Origin: Calothrix sp. PCC 7103
Lineage (GTDB): Bacteria > Cyanobacteriota > Cyanobacteriia > Cyanobacteriales > Nostocaceae
DNA: 64,000 nt
Direction: 5' to 3'
Assembly: GCF_000331305.1 (NCBI RefSeq)
Contig: NZ_KB217481.1
Coordinates: 94,765 to 158,764, forward strand
Positions 25,601 through 32,658 of the stretch are shown here, one piece after another. Position 1 is the stretch's first letter. Every line of letters starts with the position of its first letter. A program made the position numbers and the translations under genes. The notes beneath the pieces are model-generated. The model was not told the origin of the DNA and ran no database searches. It saw only the letters and a program-made list of their open reading frames with translations.

Positions 25601-27544
25601 TGCTGAGAAATTAATTCCTGTGGTTCTGATTCGGTAGTAATCGAGTTTACCCCACTCAGTATCCAATTCGTTTTGACTAAACTCTCTATCATGAAATTTA
25701 AAGAAGCTTTTAATATAATTATCTTGTACGTCATCGGGAAGATAATCTATTTCTTTTTCAAGCGCTATTGCGTGCATTGATTGGTTAGCAACAAAACCGA
25801 TAGAATTGCTTATACCTGCGAGCGCAACTTCTTCAAATGTTTCTTGGTCGTATTGAGATTTTGAGGGAGTTACAATTTTTTCGTAGCGTACTCCATCCTG
25901 TTGGAGGTACTTGACTTCGGCAATAAATCCATCAAAAGCTTCTTCGTACTGAGCTAACTTATTGAGATAAAATTGGTGCTGCCCTTCTTTATCTCCGGTA
26001 TACTCGCCATACCACTCTGAGTGTTGTTTGGCGTAACGATCACAAATTTCGCGTTTACTTACAAAAGCTGGACGATCTCCGTCTGTGTCAGCATTCAATG
26101 AATCGTAGGTTGCACGATTCATTTCTATTGTGCCTGGATGCACGCTATCTCCAGCAAGTCTATTATTTTTTAATACTCCTATAACGTTCGAGTTAGGGAC
26201 GGGAGAGCGATAAAAAGCAACCTCTTCACCGTCAGGTAAGTTCGCTATGCGTATTTCTCCATCAGCTAGCTTATTGTTAGTCATCATCATACCGTACTGA
26301 AATTCAATATATCTGCCTGTAGCGCAGTCTCTATATTGTTCTTTCATATACTTTTTAAGATGGTTCAAATCAGTAACATCAAAAACTTGAGCGTGGTTTT
26401 CTAGGTCAGTCTTAATCCGTGTATAAACTTTATTTTTTGATGCGACCTCATTAAATACTGCGGTTTTATCTTCTTGAGGTATATCTTGCAGTGAAAGTAA
26501 TTTGTATTTTTCCTGCAATACCATGTCTACTTTTTGCTTAATCCGGCGTTCTTCGCTTTGTATGTAGTCCCAAGCAATTTTACGAGTGTCTTCCTGTATA
26601 CTGTGCAGTTCCTTAAGCCTGTCTTCAACAATCATGGAAGCAAAATTTCTACCTGAGTCAGGTAAGCAGTTCCAAAACTGGGCGCCTGTCGAAGTGTGTC
26701 CATAAGTCAGGTTAAACTCCTTTTCGGCTCTGCTAGGTTTAAGGAGATTTGGTTTAAAATCGGCTCTCTCTAATTCTTCAATAGAGTATTGCGATATATT
26801 TTCTCGTGCAGCATAGGAAGTGGCGCCTAAATCAACATCCAAAGTGTAACTACCTAGCTTTACTTTGGTTTCCGCGCTTTTACGACCTTTACCAAGTTGG
26901 TCTGTGCTAAGTATTAAATCGTAACCATAGGTATTTTCTTCAGGTACAAGGGTTCCTTTGAGTAAGCAAGTGTCAGGAAATCCTGCTTCTTTTTGGCTAA
27001 ATATAAGACCGCGCGTTTGAAACTGGCTATTTTCAAATCCTGCACTAGAAGCAAAGGCTTTTGATATCCTACCATCACCATCTCCCACAAGAGTTCTACC
27101 AATTTCAGGTGGTAAGACACCTGCTGATTCTCCTGTTTCCCCATCAACTACCAACACCCTTAAATCTTTGTATTCCTCTATGCCAACTTCAGCACAATCA
27201 GTAAATAAGTTAGAACCGTATTGTGCGGCATAAAATTCTTCGTCAAAAATTTCTATCCGTATATCTTTAGCTGCTTCTCTGTCTACACTTGCAAAGTAAA
27301 ATCTATCCCGTGAAGAAGCTATTAACTTTTTGTCAGGTGCCTGCGATAAGTCATCTTTGTTTGTAAATTTTTCGTAAACGGCGCCTATATAAAATTGTAT
27401 ATCCTGATGCGAATCCGGGTACATCTTTTTTATAAGCGCTTCCATAACGCAGCTACTAATTGTTTCTGTTAAAGCTTCTTCTGTGCCTTCTATTATAGTT
27501 GGTTGGTTGTTAATCGTATTAAAGTGTGATAGTGTAATAGCCAT
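19634..27544 (-). CDS. Giant multidomain protein: two-barrel RNA-polymerase-like region, SLOG-type, macro and NADAR domains
   Basis: This single frame codes 2636 residues. Residues 150-200 (GDGDGRISKAFASS, then FQTRG and LLKGTLV) resemble the first barrel of RNA-dependent/YonO-type RNA polymerases. Residues 445-495 (YRSPVPNSN, then SLNADTDGDRPAF) match the second barrel, with D486, D488 and D490 in the place of the catalytic D-x-D-G-D. Residues about 850-1750 are unassigned, with two loose repeats around ELIANFG and an acidic stretch near 1055. Residues 1780-1948 and 2175-2335 are two copies of the putative molybdenum-carrier (SLOG) domain (IISGGQTGADLGAL, NVAGNRESRSPG). Residues 1975-2115 form a macro domain (QQVNCQGKMGAGLALAI, LGSGLAGG). 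Residues 2390-2510 form a NADAR domain (NPFSPAGE, FFSAEQAYQHF, WEGKGHQS). Its 20 or so GGCGCC copies show long residence. Confidence 0.75.
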   Translation of the reverse strand: MAITLSHFNTINNQPTIIEGTEEALTETISSCVMEALIKKMYPDSHQDIQFYIGAVYEKFTNKDDLSQAPDKKLIASSRDRFYFASVDREAAKDIRIEIFDEEFYAAQYGSNLFTDCAEVGIEEYKDLRVLVVDGETGESAGVLPPEIGRTLVGDGDGRISKAFASSAGFENSQFQTRGLIFSQKEAGFPDTCLLKGTLVPEENTYGYDLILSTDQLGKGRKSAETKVKLGSYTLDVDLGATSYAARENISQYSIEELERADFKPNLLKPSRAEKEFNLTYGHTSTGAQFWNCLPDSGRNFASMIVEDRLKELHSIQEDTRKIAWDYIQSEERRIKQKVDMVLQEKYKLLSLQDIPQEDKTAVFNEVASKNKVYTRIKTDLENHAQVFDVTDLNHLKKYMKEQYRDCATGRYIEFQYGMMMTNNKLADGEIRIANLPDGEEVAFYRSPVPNSNVIGVLKNNRLAGDSVHPGTIEMNRATYDSLNADTDGDRPAFVSKREICDRYAKQHSEWYGEYTGDKEGQHQFYLNKLAQYEEAFDGFIAEVKYLQQDGVRYEKIVTPSKSQYDQETFEEVALAGISNSIGFVANQSMHAIALEKEIDYLPDDVQDNYIKSFFKFHDREFSQNELDTEWGKLDYYRIRTTGINFSASPTSENAIRDQEVLSQALNQGLIRQDIYDFMAQYPEEAPPPLTQQEKVEVLNSVRKYFRDIVNTLAQQLEIEVQSEKSARRCDKDKVLECLSQLSWRPVLPLADRNKDTLYFKEGAEMGSDTHTVLDHFAQLTNATYKETDLKQRPVYQLKDLFQDVDVPSELYAIRFDAQKAKTEKVGLMAECSNRLGALATYQRTVKQDIAVAEADRTDFYLQLESPLGKKLIVAVSEKSYEKFDYRNMTELQNIMLIKDDKSRNLEFKVTACIQDKEGQLVTTKNERGEIKPVRKQIGTLTNTSLLENIELIKKKQSEIRRNGGDDKFISLEYPDKNRTLKWKATITPVATEANLDAIKATTNNYIKETLEQLGQRQYSTLSAAAAMWKIETQVQQGSDKGNKSNNKPSIYIDENENENEFDIENFDTSNSQGFNKDNRTIWKSTALFSPEVTQRLHSLQITSLEVTKINNSKINQHYLQNFDSTKKHRLEIRHEFLPENVEGNNNSINTAIYINDKRLGFISKGAGQLPIGTKAEAQVQIHDVATFEAVTKKETIIQIGNFKNYSDYTQDERLNLTSENQSLRLEYRAKVAERNNPKAKAVLVAVVEADNKVLGEIKNHKEVTENLSNLGVKPQGFNFEATLIAKAPSAALITIDPNTVEYPKVWIQRESQPILTHQDYIDTTIQPILSESRRHAYTNGEKTEYRDAVYITCDQQHTNNINSWLNRRGAVTDHISELSPLEQSLKAEVIAIDPRSLTETAKLELIANFGRVLDATPPEVTLEKLSNPELGVYYINPEQEFIEDGGNEKAAPAWGLTLSNADAEIAALWLNDKGIKPAVDSVDGISTLVVQEFYTRDSIRKELIANFGTPVDVSIEEGYTSYNEKITALQASINSLPQLDNQQQFTNEYLEKLCEIYINNQNKMLKQPEAGEKLQVIKTSLENIADSDSGAGVVPKKANPLLNLEAVGITQESHSLQIQMALLATQFIGQSALSAKTACDIKKYAAAWGELANTGEYSQEDTIMVEINEVRRGVSLKKVEQNFIDNYQPLLDKAIEAKSSFLISDGSNEGTKLVVDYLQEKGYDFVRINGIAIANHSENTKTTSFAQQQQAPEPSAQENIQIKPEALQLQEAPSPHKSTLEKIISGGQTGADLGALIAARDYGLPTGGTAPGGWLMEDLSNGGKSHINNKKLLESFGLEEGKKFDSIGKTYIARTQLNILESDGTLVLGNADPANNPGTYKTIQLAQGQDKPCLHINLKEALNEPKTAAIKISDFIKENQIQTINVAGNRESRSPGLQEATTKIITRALELELGQLITPKTQITEQQPKQPLTDLLKVESGIIVQQVNCQGKMGAGLALAIAEKYPQVKDQYLQKQDWKLGDVQLVEVKENPQLIVANVAGQDRYGTDRRYTDFKGLSDGLEKVAEFAQKKNLPVYIPEKLGSGLAGGATQAERQQTWKQVQAIIKATVPEAIIISPQLQQSKPQTQQFQKPQQTYESSSEPELLPKSAPKAVKKIIPNSTSTAKPQKPETATLTTIISGGQTGADMGALVGAKQAGFETGGTAPAGWVTEKGKNPKLADYGLTEGQAGNNIGHTYMIRTNANIQNSDATVVFGSIDPDFDKGSSNTAENAARMGKLLLHIPKQVYDNPELASQKLLKFIVDNNIEVLNVAGNTESKAPGIEKAVSTIVESTLQKYRSEVINKYTDQQIKVNNNSREIAPLINIATRSKSSLGAALTNPTVKSQELGNIKSDYPVSFRNNPFSPAGECKAEKWTQDKPKGTPFFSAEQAYQHFKEGVAYEDRGDLMAQIITAKFEQHPKLLEAVTKNGGAAWLEQCTHYVTENQDTFWEGKGHQSPFIAALVEGYEKALQITKNYTNQPTQNEQNQNIPLDNSTKPRVSSNREKWEQVMLTECFKRLEANPDNQNKELQSAKLNNSTIYFVQPTQTIQIVNASSEVLYQAKKGEAPTINNLNEQQKNFWLNQATKQEQRKNLLLK

Positions 27545-27606
27545 TGTTTTACTAAGTCTATAGAATAAAATTAAAAATTACAGGTAAAAGAGAGGCGCCA
27601 GTTTTT

Positions 27607-27894
27607 ATGACAGGTAAACAAACTCGTTACTCAGATGATGAGGACAAGTATAGTTCAGGGTTAGATATTGATGATTGTATTGCTATCGACTCTGGCAAAA
27701 AAGTGTTAAATGCTGAATCATCTAATTTATATCCTTTAGATGTAAGCATAGATGCGGATACTACTTTATATTTAGCCAATCGTGCGAGTGGTTCAACAGA
27801 TGAAGAGATTGAAGAAAAAGCCGAAAAATTTGAAGAAAGCTCAGAAAGTTCTGTAAAAGGCGCCTCTGAAGAAACGGTGTTAGATGAGTTCTAA
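27607..27894 (+). CDS. Acidic hypothetical protein, 95 aa
   Basis: The protein begins MTGKQTRYSDDEDKYSS and is strongly acidic throughout (DEEIEEKAEKFEES). No domain is recognised; it may be largely disordered. It is divergent from the giant gene, 62 bases from its start, so both promoters lie in the short gap at 27545-27606. Confidence 0.6.
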   Translation: MTGKQTRYSDDEDKYSSGLDIDDCIAIDSGKKVLNAESSNLYPLDVSIDADTTLYLANRASGSTDEEIEEKAEKFEESSESSVKGASEETVLDEF

Positions 27895-27895
27895 T

Positions 27896-27923
27896 AAAAA
27901 ACCTCGTGTTATTTAGCACGAGG
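27896..27923 (-). terminator. Intrinsic terminator of the holA-holB unit
   Basis: CCTCGTG (27902-27908) and CACGAGG (27917-27923) form a perfect 7-bp stem; on the minus strand it is followed by TTTTTTATTAG. It lies 60 bases past the delta-prime stop, and may also stop the plus-strand gene ending at 27894. Confidence 0.75.
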
Positions 27924-27983
27924 TGAACAAGTCAAGATTTGAGTTACGCTGTTTGTAGGGGAACAATATAAAACGTTTCTATA

Positions 27984-28916
27984 TTATGCTTTGTTTTCGT
28001 TTTGTATGAAAGATAAAAGCAATACATTCCAAACAAGCAATGGTTTTACATTTAGCTGTAGGTGCCTATAAGCTTTATCTATATTTTGTAAAGCGCTTGT
28101 AAATTTCTTGCTTTTGTAGAACTGATAAGATAAATATTTCAATAACCAAAGTTGTGTTAGCTTGGGCAAGTTACTCGCTTGTTCTGCAAAGTGTAGACAC
28201 TCCCAGACAGTTTTTGGGAAATAACTGTAATTAGTTTCAAACGCATTATTAATAATTTTTAGATGATTGATTGCTTTAAGGGCGGCGCCGGGACTGCCAT
28301 CTGCAAAGTCTAATACTTCCTTATATTCATAGATATCTGTATTTGTAGAATTTAAAACTAACTCTACCTGTTTTAGTGATAAAGGTTTGAAGGGCAAAAC
28401 AGAGCATCGGCTTTTTATAGTTGGAAGAATTACTTCTTCGTTTGAAGAGACTAATATAATGGTCGAACGTTCTGGTTCTTCTAAAGTTTTTAAGAAAGCA
28501 TTAGCACTTATTGTAGGCATCCGGTCAACGTCTTTAATAATCACTACCTTCCTTTCAGATTTTATTGGCGCCTTACCTATAAACGACATTAAGTTGCGTA
28601 CTTGCTCCACCCGAATTACAGGGTTTTTGAATTCTACTCCTTTATCTTGCACTTCCTTTTCGGTCAGCATCTGCCCTTCATGTAAGGTCGTTGGCTCAAC
28701 CTCCAAGTAATCTGGATGATTGATCAAGTTGGAGGAAGTAGCTCTAAGTAGTGACTGAGCAAATAATTGCGCGGTAAGGGTTTTACCTACGCCATCTCTT
28801 CCTACAAATAAGTAAGCAGGCGCCACTAACTCTTGCTCAATAACTTTAGTTAAACTAGTCTTTATTTTATCGTGCCCGATTAATGTTTCAAATTTTGTAT
28901 CTTTTATAGTTGGCAT
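27984..28916 (-). CDS. holB: DNA polymerase III delta-prime-like clamp-loader subunit
   Basis: The 310-residue protein has an AAA+ clamp-loader fold. FETLIGHDKIKTSLTKVIEQ opens it; GRDGVGKT (about residues 39-46) is the Walker A motif; KVVIIKDVDRM is the Walker B region, with D-V-D in place of D-E; ANAFLKTLEEPERSTIILVS is sensor 1, and PTIKSRCSVLPFKPL carries the S-R-C arginine motif. The four zinc cysteines of typical delta-prime are absent. It overlaps the delta gene by 13 bases. Together with DnaX at 34415 it would load the sliding clamp at a plasmid fork. Confidence 0.85.
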   Translation of the reverse strand: MPTIKDTKFETLIGHDKIKTSLTKVIEQELVAPAYLFVGRDGVGKTLTAQLFAQSLLRATSSNLINHPDYLEVEPTTLHEGQMLTEKEVQDKGVEFKNPVIRVEQVRNLMSFIGKAPIKSERKVVIIKDVDRMPTISANAFLKTLEEPERSTIILVSSNEEVILPTIKSRCSVLPFKPLSLKQVELVLNSTNTDIYEYKEVLDFADGSPGAALKAINHLKIINNAFETNYSYFPKTVWECLHFAEQASNLPKLTQLWLLKYLSYQFYKSKKFTSALQNIDKAYRHLQLNVKPLLVWNVLLLSFIQNENKA

Positions 28917-29833
28917 ATTTTTATAAGAAAGGGGATTATTTCAATTTCGGCGCTTGACTTCACAGCTAAATCAAGCTCTGCAAGAATTTCAATTATTTTT
29001 ACTAGTCGTGCAAATTTTATCTGCTCAACCTCCTTTTTGAGATAGTAAAGGCGGTTGGAGTTAGTGATACTGCACAACGCAAGAACTTTACTGTCCTCAC
29101 ATTTTTCTTCAATTCCGGCTCTAACATTTAGCCAAGTCAGGAATTGAGTAGTAATAATTGCACTTATTTTAACGGGATGCTCATTACTCTCGATTAACCC
29201 TCTATATATAGTTACTGCATTCTCGGTTCTTCCATGCAGCAAAGCATCAGCTAATTGGAAGCAACTGTTATTGTTATTTTCCACTAACTCGTCAACTGCT
29301 TCCTTGGTAATCAGGCGCCCTGAAGTATATGAGTCGAGTTTGTGCAATTCTGAGATTAATCGACTAGTATTGTGTCCTGTTTTATCCACAAGCGCGCGCA
29401 TTGCTTCTTTATCTATATCAATGTTCTCTTCCTGGGCGAGCTTTTGGGCTAAATCTATAAATTGCTTAGTCTGCCATTCTGGGATAAGCGTATATTCTTT
29501 TATTTCGGCGCCACTGCTCAATATATTCTTTACAGCTTTCAACCTGCGGTCTGGATTACTGACGCAACGCACAACCATAATATTTTGGCCATCCCCAGTC
29601 TGACTTTTATTGATTGTCTCCCAATCCTCTTTACTCAGCTTTTCTTGCAACAGTACAACAACTTTACGCCCAAATAATCCTAGAGTTGAGTACTGACCTG
29701 CCGCAGCTTCCGTACTGCTAGTGTTAGAAGTGCTTAAATACTGAGTACCTTCAGATAAAAGTTTATTTTTAATTTTCTCAATGTGGCGGGTTTGTAAAAA
29801 CTCGTCTTCTCCATACAAGATGTGTATAGGCAT
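28904..29833 (-). CDS. holA: DNA polymerase III delta-like clamp-loader subunit
   Basis: The N-terminus MPIHILYGEDEFLQTRHIEK is the hallmark of delta (Y-G-x-D-x-x-L), followed by LFGRKVVVLLQEKL, the region that contacts the clamp. The middle (VDKTGHNTSRLISELHKLD) matches the G-x-D-x-x-x-L-x-x-E-L-x-K-L motif, and the C-terminal helical collar starts at FQLADALLHGRTENA. Length (309) is close to normal (about 330). It overlaps the delta-prime gene in one operon. A second clamp loader on a plasmid is unusual and points to a self-supplied replisome. Confidence 0.85.
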   Translation of the reverse strand: MPIHILYGEDEFLQTRHIEKIKNKLLSEGTQYLSTSNTSSTEAAAGQYSTLGLFGRKVVVLLQEKLSKEDWETINKSQTGDGQNIMVVRCVSNPDRRLKAVKNILSSGAEIKEYTLIPEWQTKQFIDLAQKLAQEENIDIDKEAMRALVDKTGHNTSRLISELHKLDSYTSGRLITKEAVDELVENNNNSCFQLADALLHGRTENAVTIYRGLIESNEHPVKISAIITTQFLTWLNVRAGIEEKCEDSKVLALCSITNSNRLYYLKKEVEQIKFARLVKIIEILAELDLAVKSSAEIEIIPFLIKICQL

Positions 29834-29862
29834 AATTTAAATCAGGTTTATTTTTTAATTTT

Positions 29863-30267
29863 ATGACTTATAGTAATTACCGCTCTTTTAGCCAAACAGA
29901 AGTCAGCATGTTCAAGAATGTGTTAGGCGCCTATGATGTAACTGATGTTAGTGAGCTTACTCCAGATAAAGCAAGCGAAATTTTTACAGCATTATCTACG
30001 AGCCGTCCACCAGAATTAAATCTTACTTTTACTATTTGGCTACTGCACCAAAATCTACCTCAATCAGCACGGGAATATATACTAGACTCAGATTTTGACC
30101 ACGACGGCATTACTCTACGTGATGAATTTGCAAACGGAACCAACCCTTTCGAGTACAATCCTTCAAAACAAAAACAAGACGCACCTTCAACTCAATCAAA
30201 TCTTGACTCATCTTCTAGCGGCGCCAGTTCAAATCGTAAACGTTCGGCACCTCAACTTGAGATGTAA
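29863..30267 (+). CDS. EF-hand-like calcium-loop protein, 134 aa
   Basis: The first 80 residues are helical (MTYSNYRSFSQTEVSMFKNV). At residues about 80-95 lies DSDFDHDGITLRDEFANGTN, an EF-hand-type calcium-binding loop (D-x-D-x-D-G-x-x-x-x-x-E-F) of the kind seen in thrombospondin type 3 or dockerin-like repeats. The tail is serine-rich and disordered. No signal peptide is seen. Divergent from holA, 30 bases apart. Function unknown. Confidence 0.65.
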   Translation: MTYSNYRSFSQTEVSMFKNVLGAYDVTDVSELTPDKASEIFTALSTSRPPELNLTFTIWLLHQNLPQSAREYILDSDFDHDGITLRDEFANGTNPFEYNPSKQKQDAPSTQSNLDSSSSGASSNRKRSAPQLEM

Positions 30268-30292
30268 TCGGAGATTGTTCAGCTCCTTGCTT

Positions 30293-30629
30293 CGTCCAGT
30301 AAAACTTGTATATCTATATTATACAAATTGTCTGGACGCTCTTATATTGTCCAGGGTGTCCAGGTTTTAAGAGCGCTGTCCAAATAGCCTGTCCAGGGTG
30401 TCCAATTTGTCCAGAGTAACTTTTAAGATTGAGAAATTAATGCGATTAGGCGCCTAAAATTTTAGTAACTATAATTCCATTATTCTAAAAAGTTCCAATT
30501 CTTCAATGGACAGGGTGAACAGGGTGAACAGGGTGAACAGGGTGAATAGGGTGGATAGTCCTACTACATAAGGGTTTGAGCAATTTAAGGGTGGGTGGAC
30601 AGTTTTGGACAGCTTTAAAAAAGTGGACA
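30293..30629. repeat. TGTCCAGGGTG iterons and 9-bp tandem repeats
   Basis: TGTCCAG/GTCCAGGGTGTCCA words repeat between 30293 and 30425. On the opposite sense, GGACAGGGTG followed by AACAGGGTG three times and AATAGGGTG form a head-to-tail 9-bp array at 30508-30557. TGGACA recurs at 30595-30629. Both orientations share the core ACAGGGTG / TGTCC, so one protein could bind the whole block. Confidence 0.7.
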
Positions 30630-30780
30630 AGTTTATATTCAATAACGCAGTAAAAAAATACGCCTAATAAAATCTGGCACCTAATTAGAGAACAAGCATT
30701 TAGTCGCTGCGGCTCTTAGGACAGGCACCCAGTACTCGGCAGTTTGTAAATTTTATTACCTTTATATAACTAGCCCAAAG

Positions 30781-30828
30781 GGTGACTAACCTACATTTTT
30801 ATATAAGTAAAATTTGAGTTCAGTCACC
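30781..30828. repeat. GGTGACT hairpin element copy D (inverted)
   Basis: GGTGACT (30781-30787) and AGTCACC (30822-30828) enclose a loop with ATTTTTATATAAG, the reverse complement of the loop shared by the copies at 3365, 3745 and 4849. So this is the same structured element in the opposite orientation, 26 kb away. Confidence 0.6.
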
Positions 30829-31099
30829 GACTAGAATGTACGCTGCACATAGTAAAGAGCGATTTTGACCGAGAATTTTTTAATTCTTCAATTTTAGATC
30901 GACAGCCTAACCATAAACACCGAATTGACTCTTGACTTTTTAGTTATATTTTATACAATTGAAAAATGCGATAACTAGAACGGCGCCGCGCACCCACTCT
31001 TTTCTTAAGCTACTCAATTACTTTCATCCATAATCAAGCAACATCCCAAACTAACCAATATCGAACCCTCTAAAAACCAAACTCTATTTTTTATCGCGG

Positions 31100-31345
31100 T
31101 CTTATTACGACACATTGGGTATCGCAATCATTTGATTTACGCACCCTTAGTATCGCTTGTTTTTTTATATGAGTCTAGGCGTATCAATATATTTTTATTT
31201 ACGATACTTTAAGTATCGTTTTAGTTTTAAATATAAGACTTAGTGTATCGATATTATAGACAAATTGAGTATTTATACTCTTAATCCAAAATTAGCCTAA
31301 GTTAGGCTACATTAGGCTAATTTAGTCTAAGTTGGGCTAATTGTG
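31100..31345. repeat. Repeat cluster 2 (GATAC words and TTAGGCTAA words)
   Basis: Read on the minus strand it has the same order as the clusters at 9119 and 32406: TTAGGCTAA words, AGTATAAATACT, then ATCGATACAC and further GATAC words. AATTAGCC/TTAGGCTA/TTAGTCTA words repeat at 31290-31345. A 34-base block starting TAATCCAAAATTAGCCTAAG (31282-31315) is repeated identically and in direct orientation at 32406-32439. Confidence 0.65.
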
Positions 31346-31705
31346 GATTAGCGGTATTTACGGGTAAGTTAGGTACCATCTACGTATAAACCGAACAAAG
31401 GATTTTATAAATTAGCGGTCTACATGCAGGACTTTAAAGTACGTTCATTTGCTGAGTAAACCTTTGGTTTTATGAAGTAAAAAATGGCTGAAAATTCTAC
31501 AGGTAGGCGCCTGAAATAAATAGCATAGTTTGCAATGTGTAAAACGTAAGTGCGGATAGTTTTAGGAAATTAATGGTTATTAAGAACAGTCGCTTAGTTT
31601 TTCTAATTTAATTATTAATTTATTACTTGATCTGGTTATTGAGCGGATAGGTATCGCTAAATGAAATATTAATCTTTATATTTATTATGAAATGCTACTT
31701 GAAAG

Positions 31706-31955
31706 GGTGCGCTTCCTTACACAGAAGGGTGCGCCCTTATTCTATATAAATGTGCGCTTTTATAAGGCGCACCTAAAAAGCGCTGCGCTTAGGGGTGCGC
31801 TTTTTGTGAAAGAGGCTGCGCTTCCTTATATATCAAGGGTGCGCCTTATTTTGGGTAGGCGCACATCCATGTGCGCTTTTGATGTGCGCTCAAAAAGCGC
31901 ACCCCCTTTTAGACACGTTTGACGAGTAGAGGTGCGCTTTTTCATGTGCGCTTTT
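31706..31955. repeat. GTGCGC/GCGCAC iteron array
   Basis: About 14 copies of GTGCGC, CTGCGC or GCGCAC lie in 250 bases, in both orientations, many followed by TTTT (GGTGCGCTTTTT). Spacing is irregular, 11-34 bases. Several neighbouring pairs can form hairpins. The array is flanked by the two identical 34-base repeats of clusters 2 and 3. Open frames crossing it (31692-31922) are produced by the repeats. Confidence 0.75.
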
Positions 31956-32166
31956 TCGGTTTATGATTTGGCGCCTCCAATTGGGAAGCAGTTGCATTAT
32001 CCCGTTTCATATAAACAATACTATTATCTGTTTTTATTCTTAAGGGTAAAGGACGGCGCCTCGTAACCACTCTAATATCTAAGAAGTGTTTAAGTAGACA
32101 AATATATATGTGAATAGAACAGTGTCGTTTATTTACATCTACACACTGCAAACCAATTAAGAACAT
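31942..32166 (-). CDS. Doubtful small protein, 74 aa
   Basis: The frame reads MFLIGLQCVDVNKRHCSIHI, then VVTRRRPLPLRIKTDNSIVY and a basic end (NHKPKKRT). Two GGCGCC copies fall in it. Its 3' end runs into the GTGCGC array. It has no recognisable domain, and it may be a chance frame in the origin-like region. Confidence 0.25.
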   Translation of the reverse strand: MFLIGLQCVDVNKRHCSIHIYICLLKHFLDIRVVTRRRPLPLRIKTDNSIVYMKRDNATASQLEAPNHKPKKRT

Positions 32167-32405
32167 CTTTGTCTAATAAAACTTTTGCGGAATATGCCAG
32201 TTCTGTCTAACCTTTATACATAAGCAGTTTACATATGAACATTATTTACTGAATAAACTAAGAAATTCTTTCGTATCAACGTAGTGCCCCTATGCCGCTC
32301 GAACTTCTAATTTTTGAGAATATTTTTAACATCAATTGAGCTTTCAAGGTACGGTTAGCCGTACATAAACATAATTATTTTATACAAATATTTTTCTAAG
32401 TGGTG

Positions 32406-32625
32406 TAATCCAAAATTAGCCTAAGTTAGGCTACATTAGACTAAATTAGCCCAAGTTAGGCTAATTTAGGCTTTTGAGCATAAATACTTAATTTATTAAA
32501 ATATATCGATACGCTTAGTATTAAAAACATTGTATTGTAAAACGTCAAGTATCGAAACTCTTTGTTATATCGATACGTCGTGTCCAGTAATTATTTTATT
32601 AATGATACGTGTAGTATCAAAACAG
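32406..32625. repeat. Repeat cluster 3 (TTAGGCTAA words and GATAC words)
   Basis: The block starts with the 34-base repeat TAATCCAAAATTAGCCTAAG and more TTAGGCTAA/TTAGCCCAA words to 32475, then TTTTGAGCATAAATACTTAA, then ATATATCGATACGC (about 32502), AAGTATCG, ATATCGATACGTCG and GATACGTGTAGTATC. This order is the same as upstream of parA at 9119. Confidence 0.65.
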
Positions 32626-32658
32626 TTTTAATAAAGAAACGATGTGTATTATATATAT

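Larger units (their letters stand above)
30268..32658. other. Gene-poor, iteron-rich region: candidate replication origin or centromere
   Basis: These 2.4 kb carry no convincing gene but five different repeat families in separate blocks: TGTCCAG words, a GGTGAC hairpin, GATAC words, TTAGGCTAA words and GTGCGC words. It lies between the clamp-loader genes and the polymerase-primase genes and is AT-rich. Only four GGCGCC copies are present. Such density of short repeats near replication genes is typical of plasmid origins and partition sites. Confidence 0.6.

Noticed and set aside
30508-30557. Short tandem repeats resembling a CRISPR array
   Set aside because: The 9-bp units are head-to-tail with no spacers; they are iterons, not CRISPR repeats. 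No cas gene is present.
31692-31922. Plus-strand open frame of 76 codons in the GTGCGC array
   Set aside because: The frame is produced by the repeats themselves and translates to repetitive, arginine-rich sequence without a start context.
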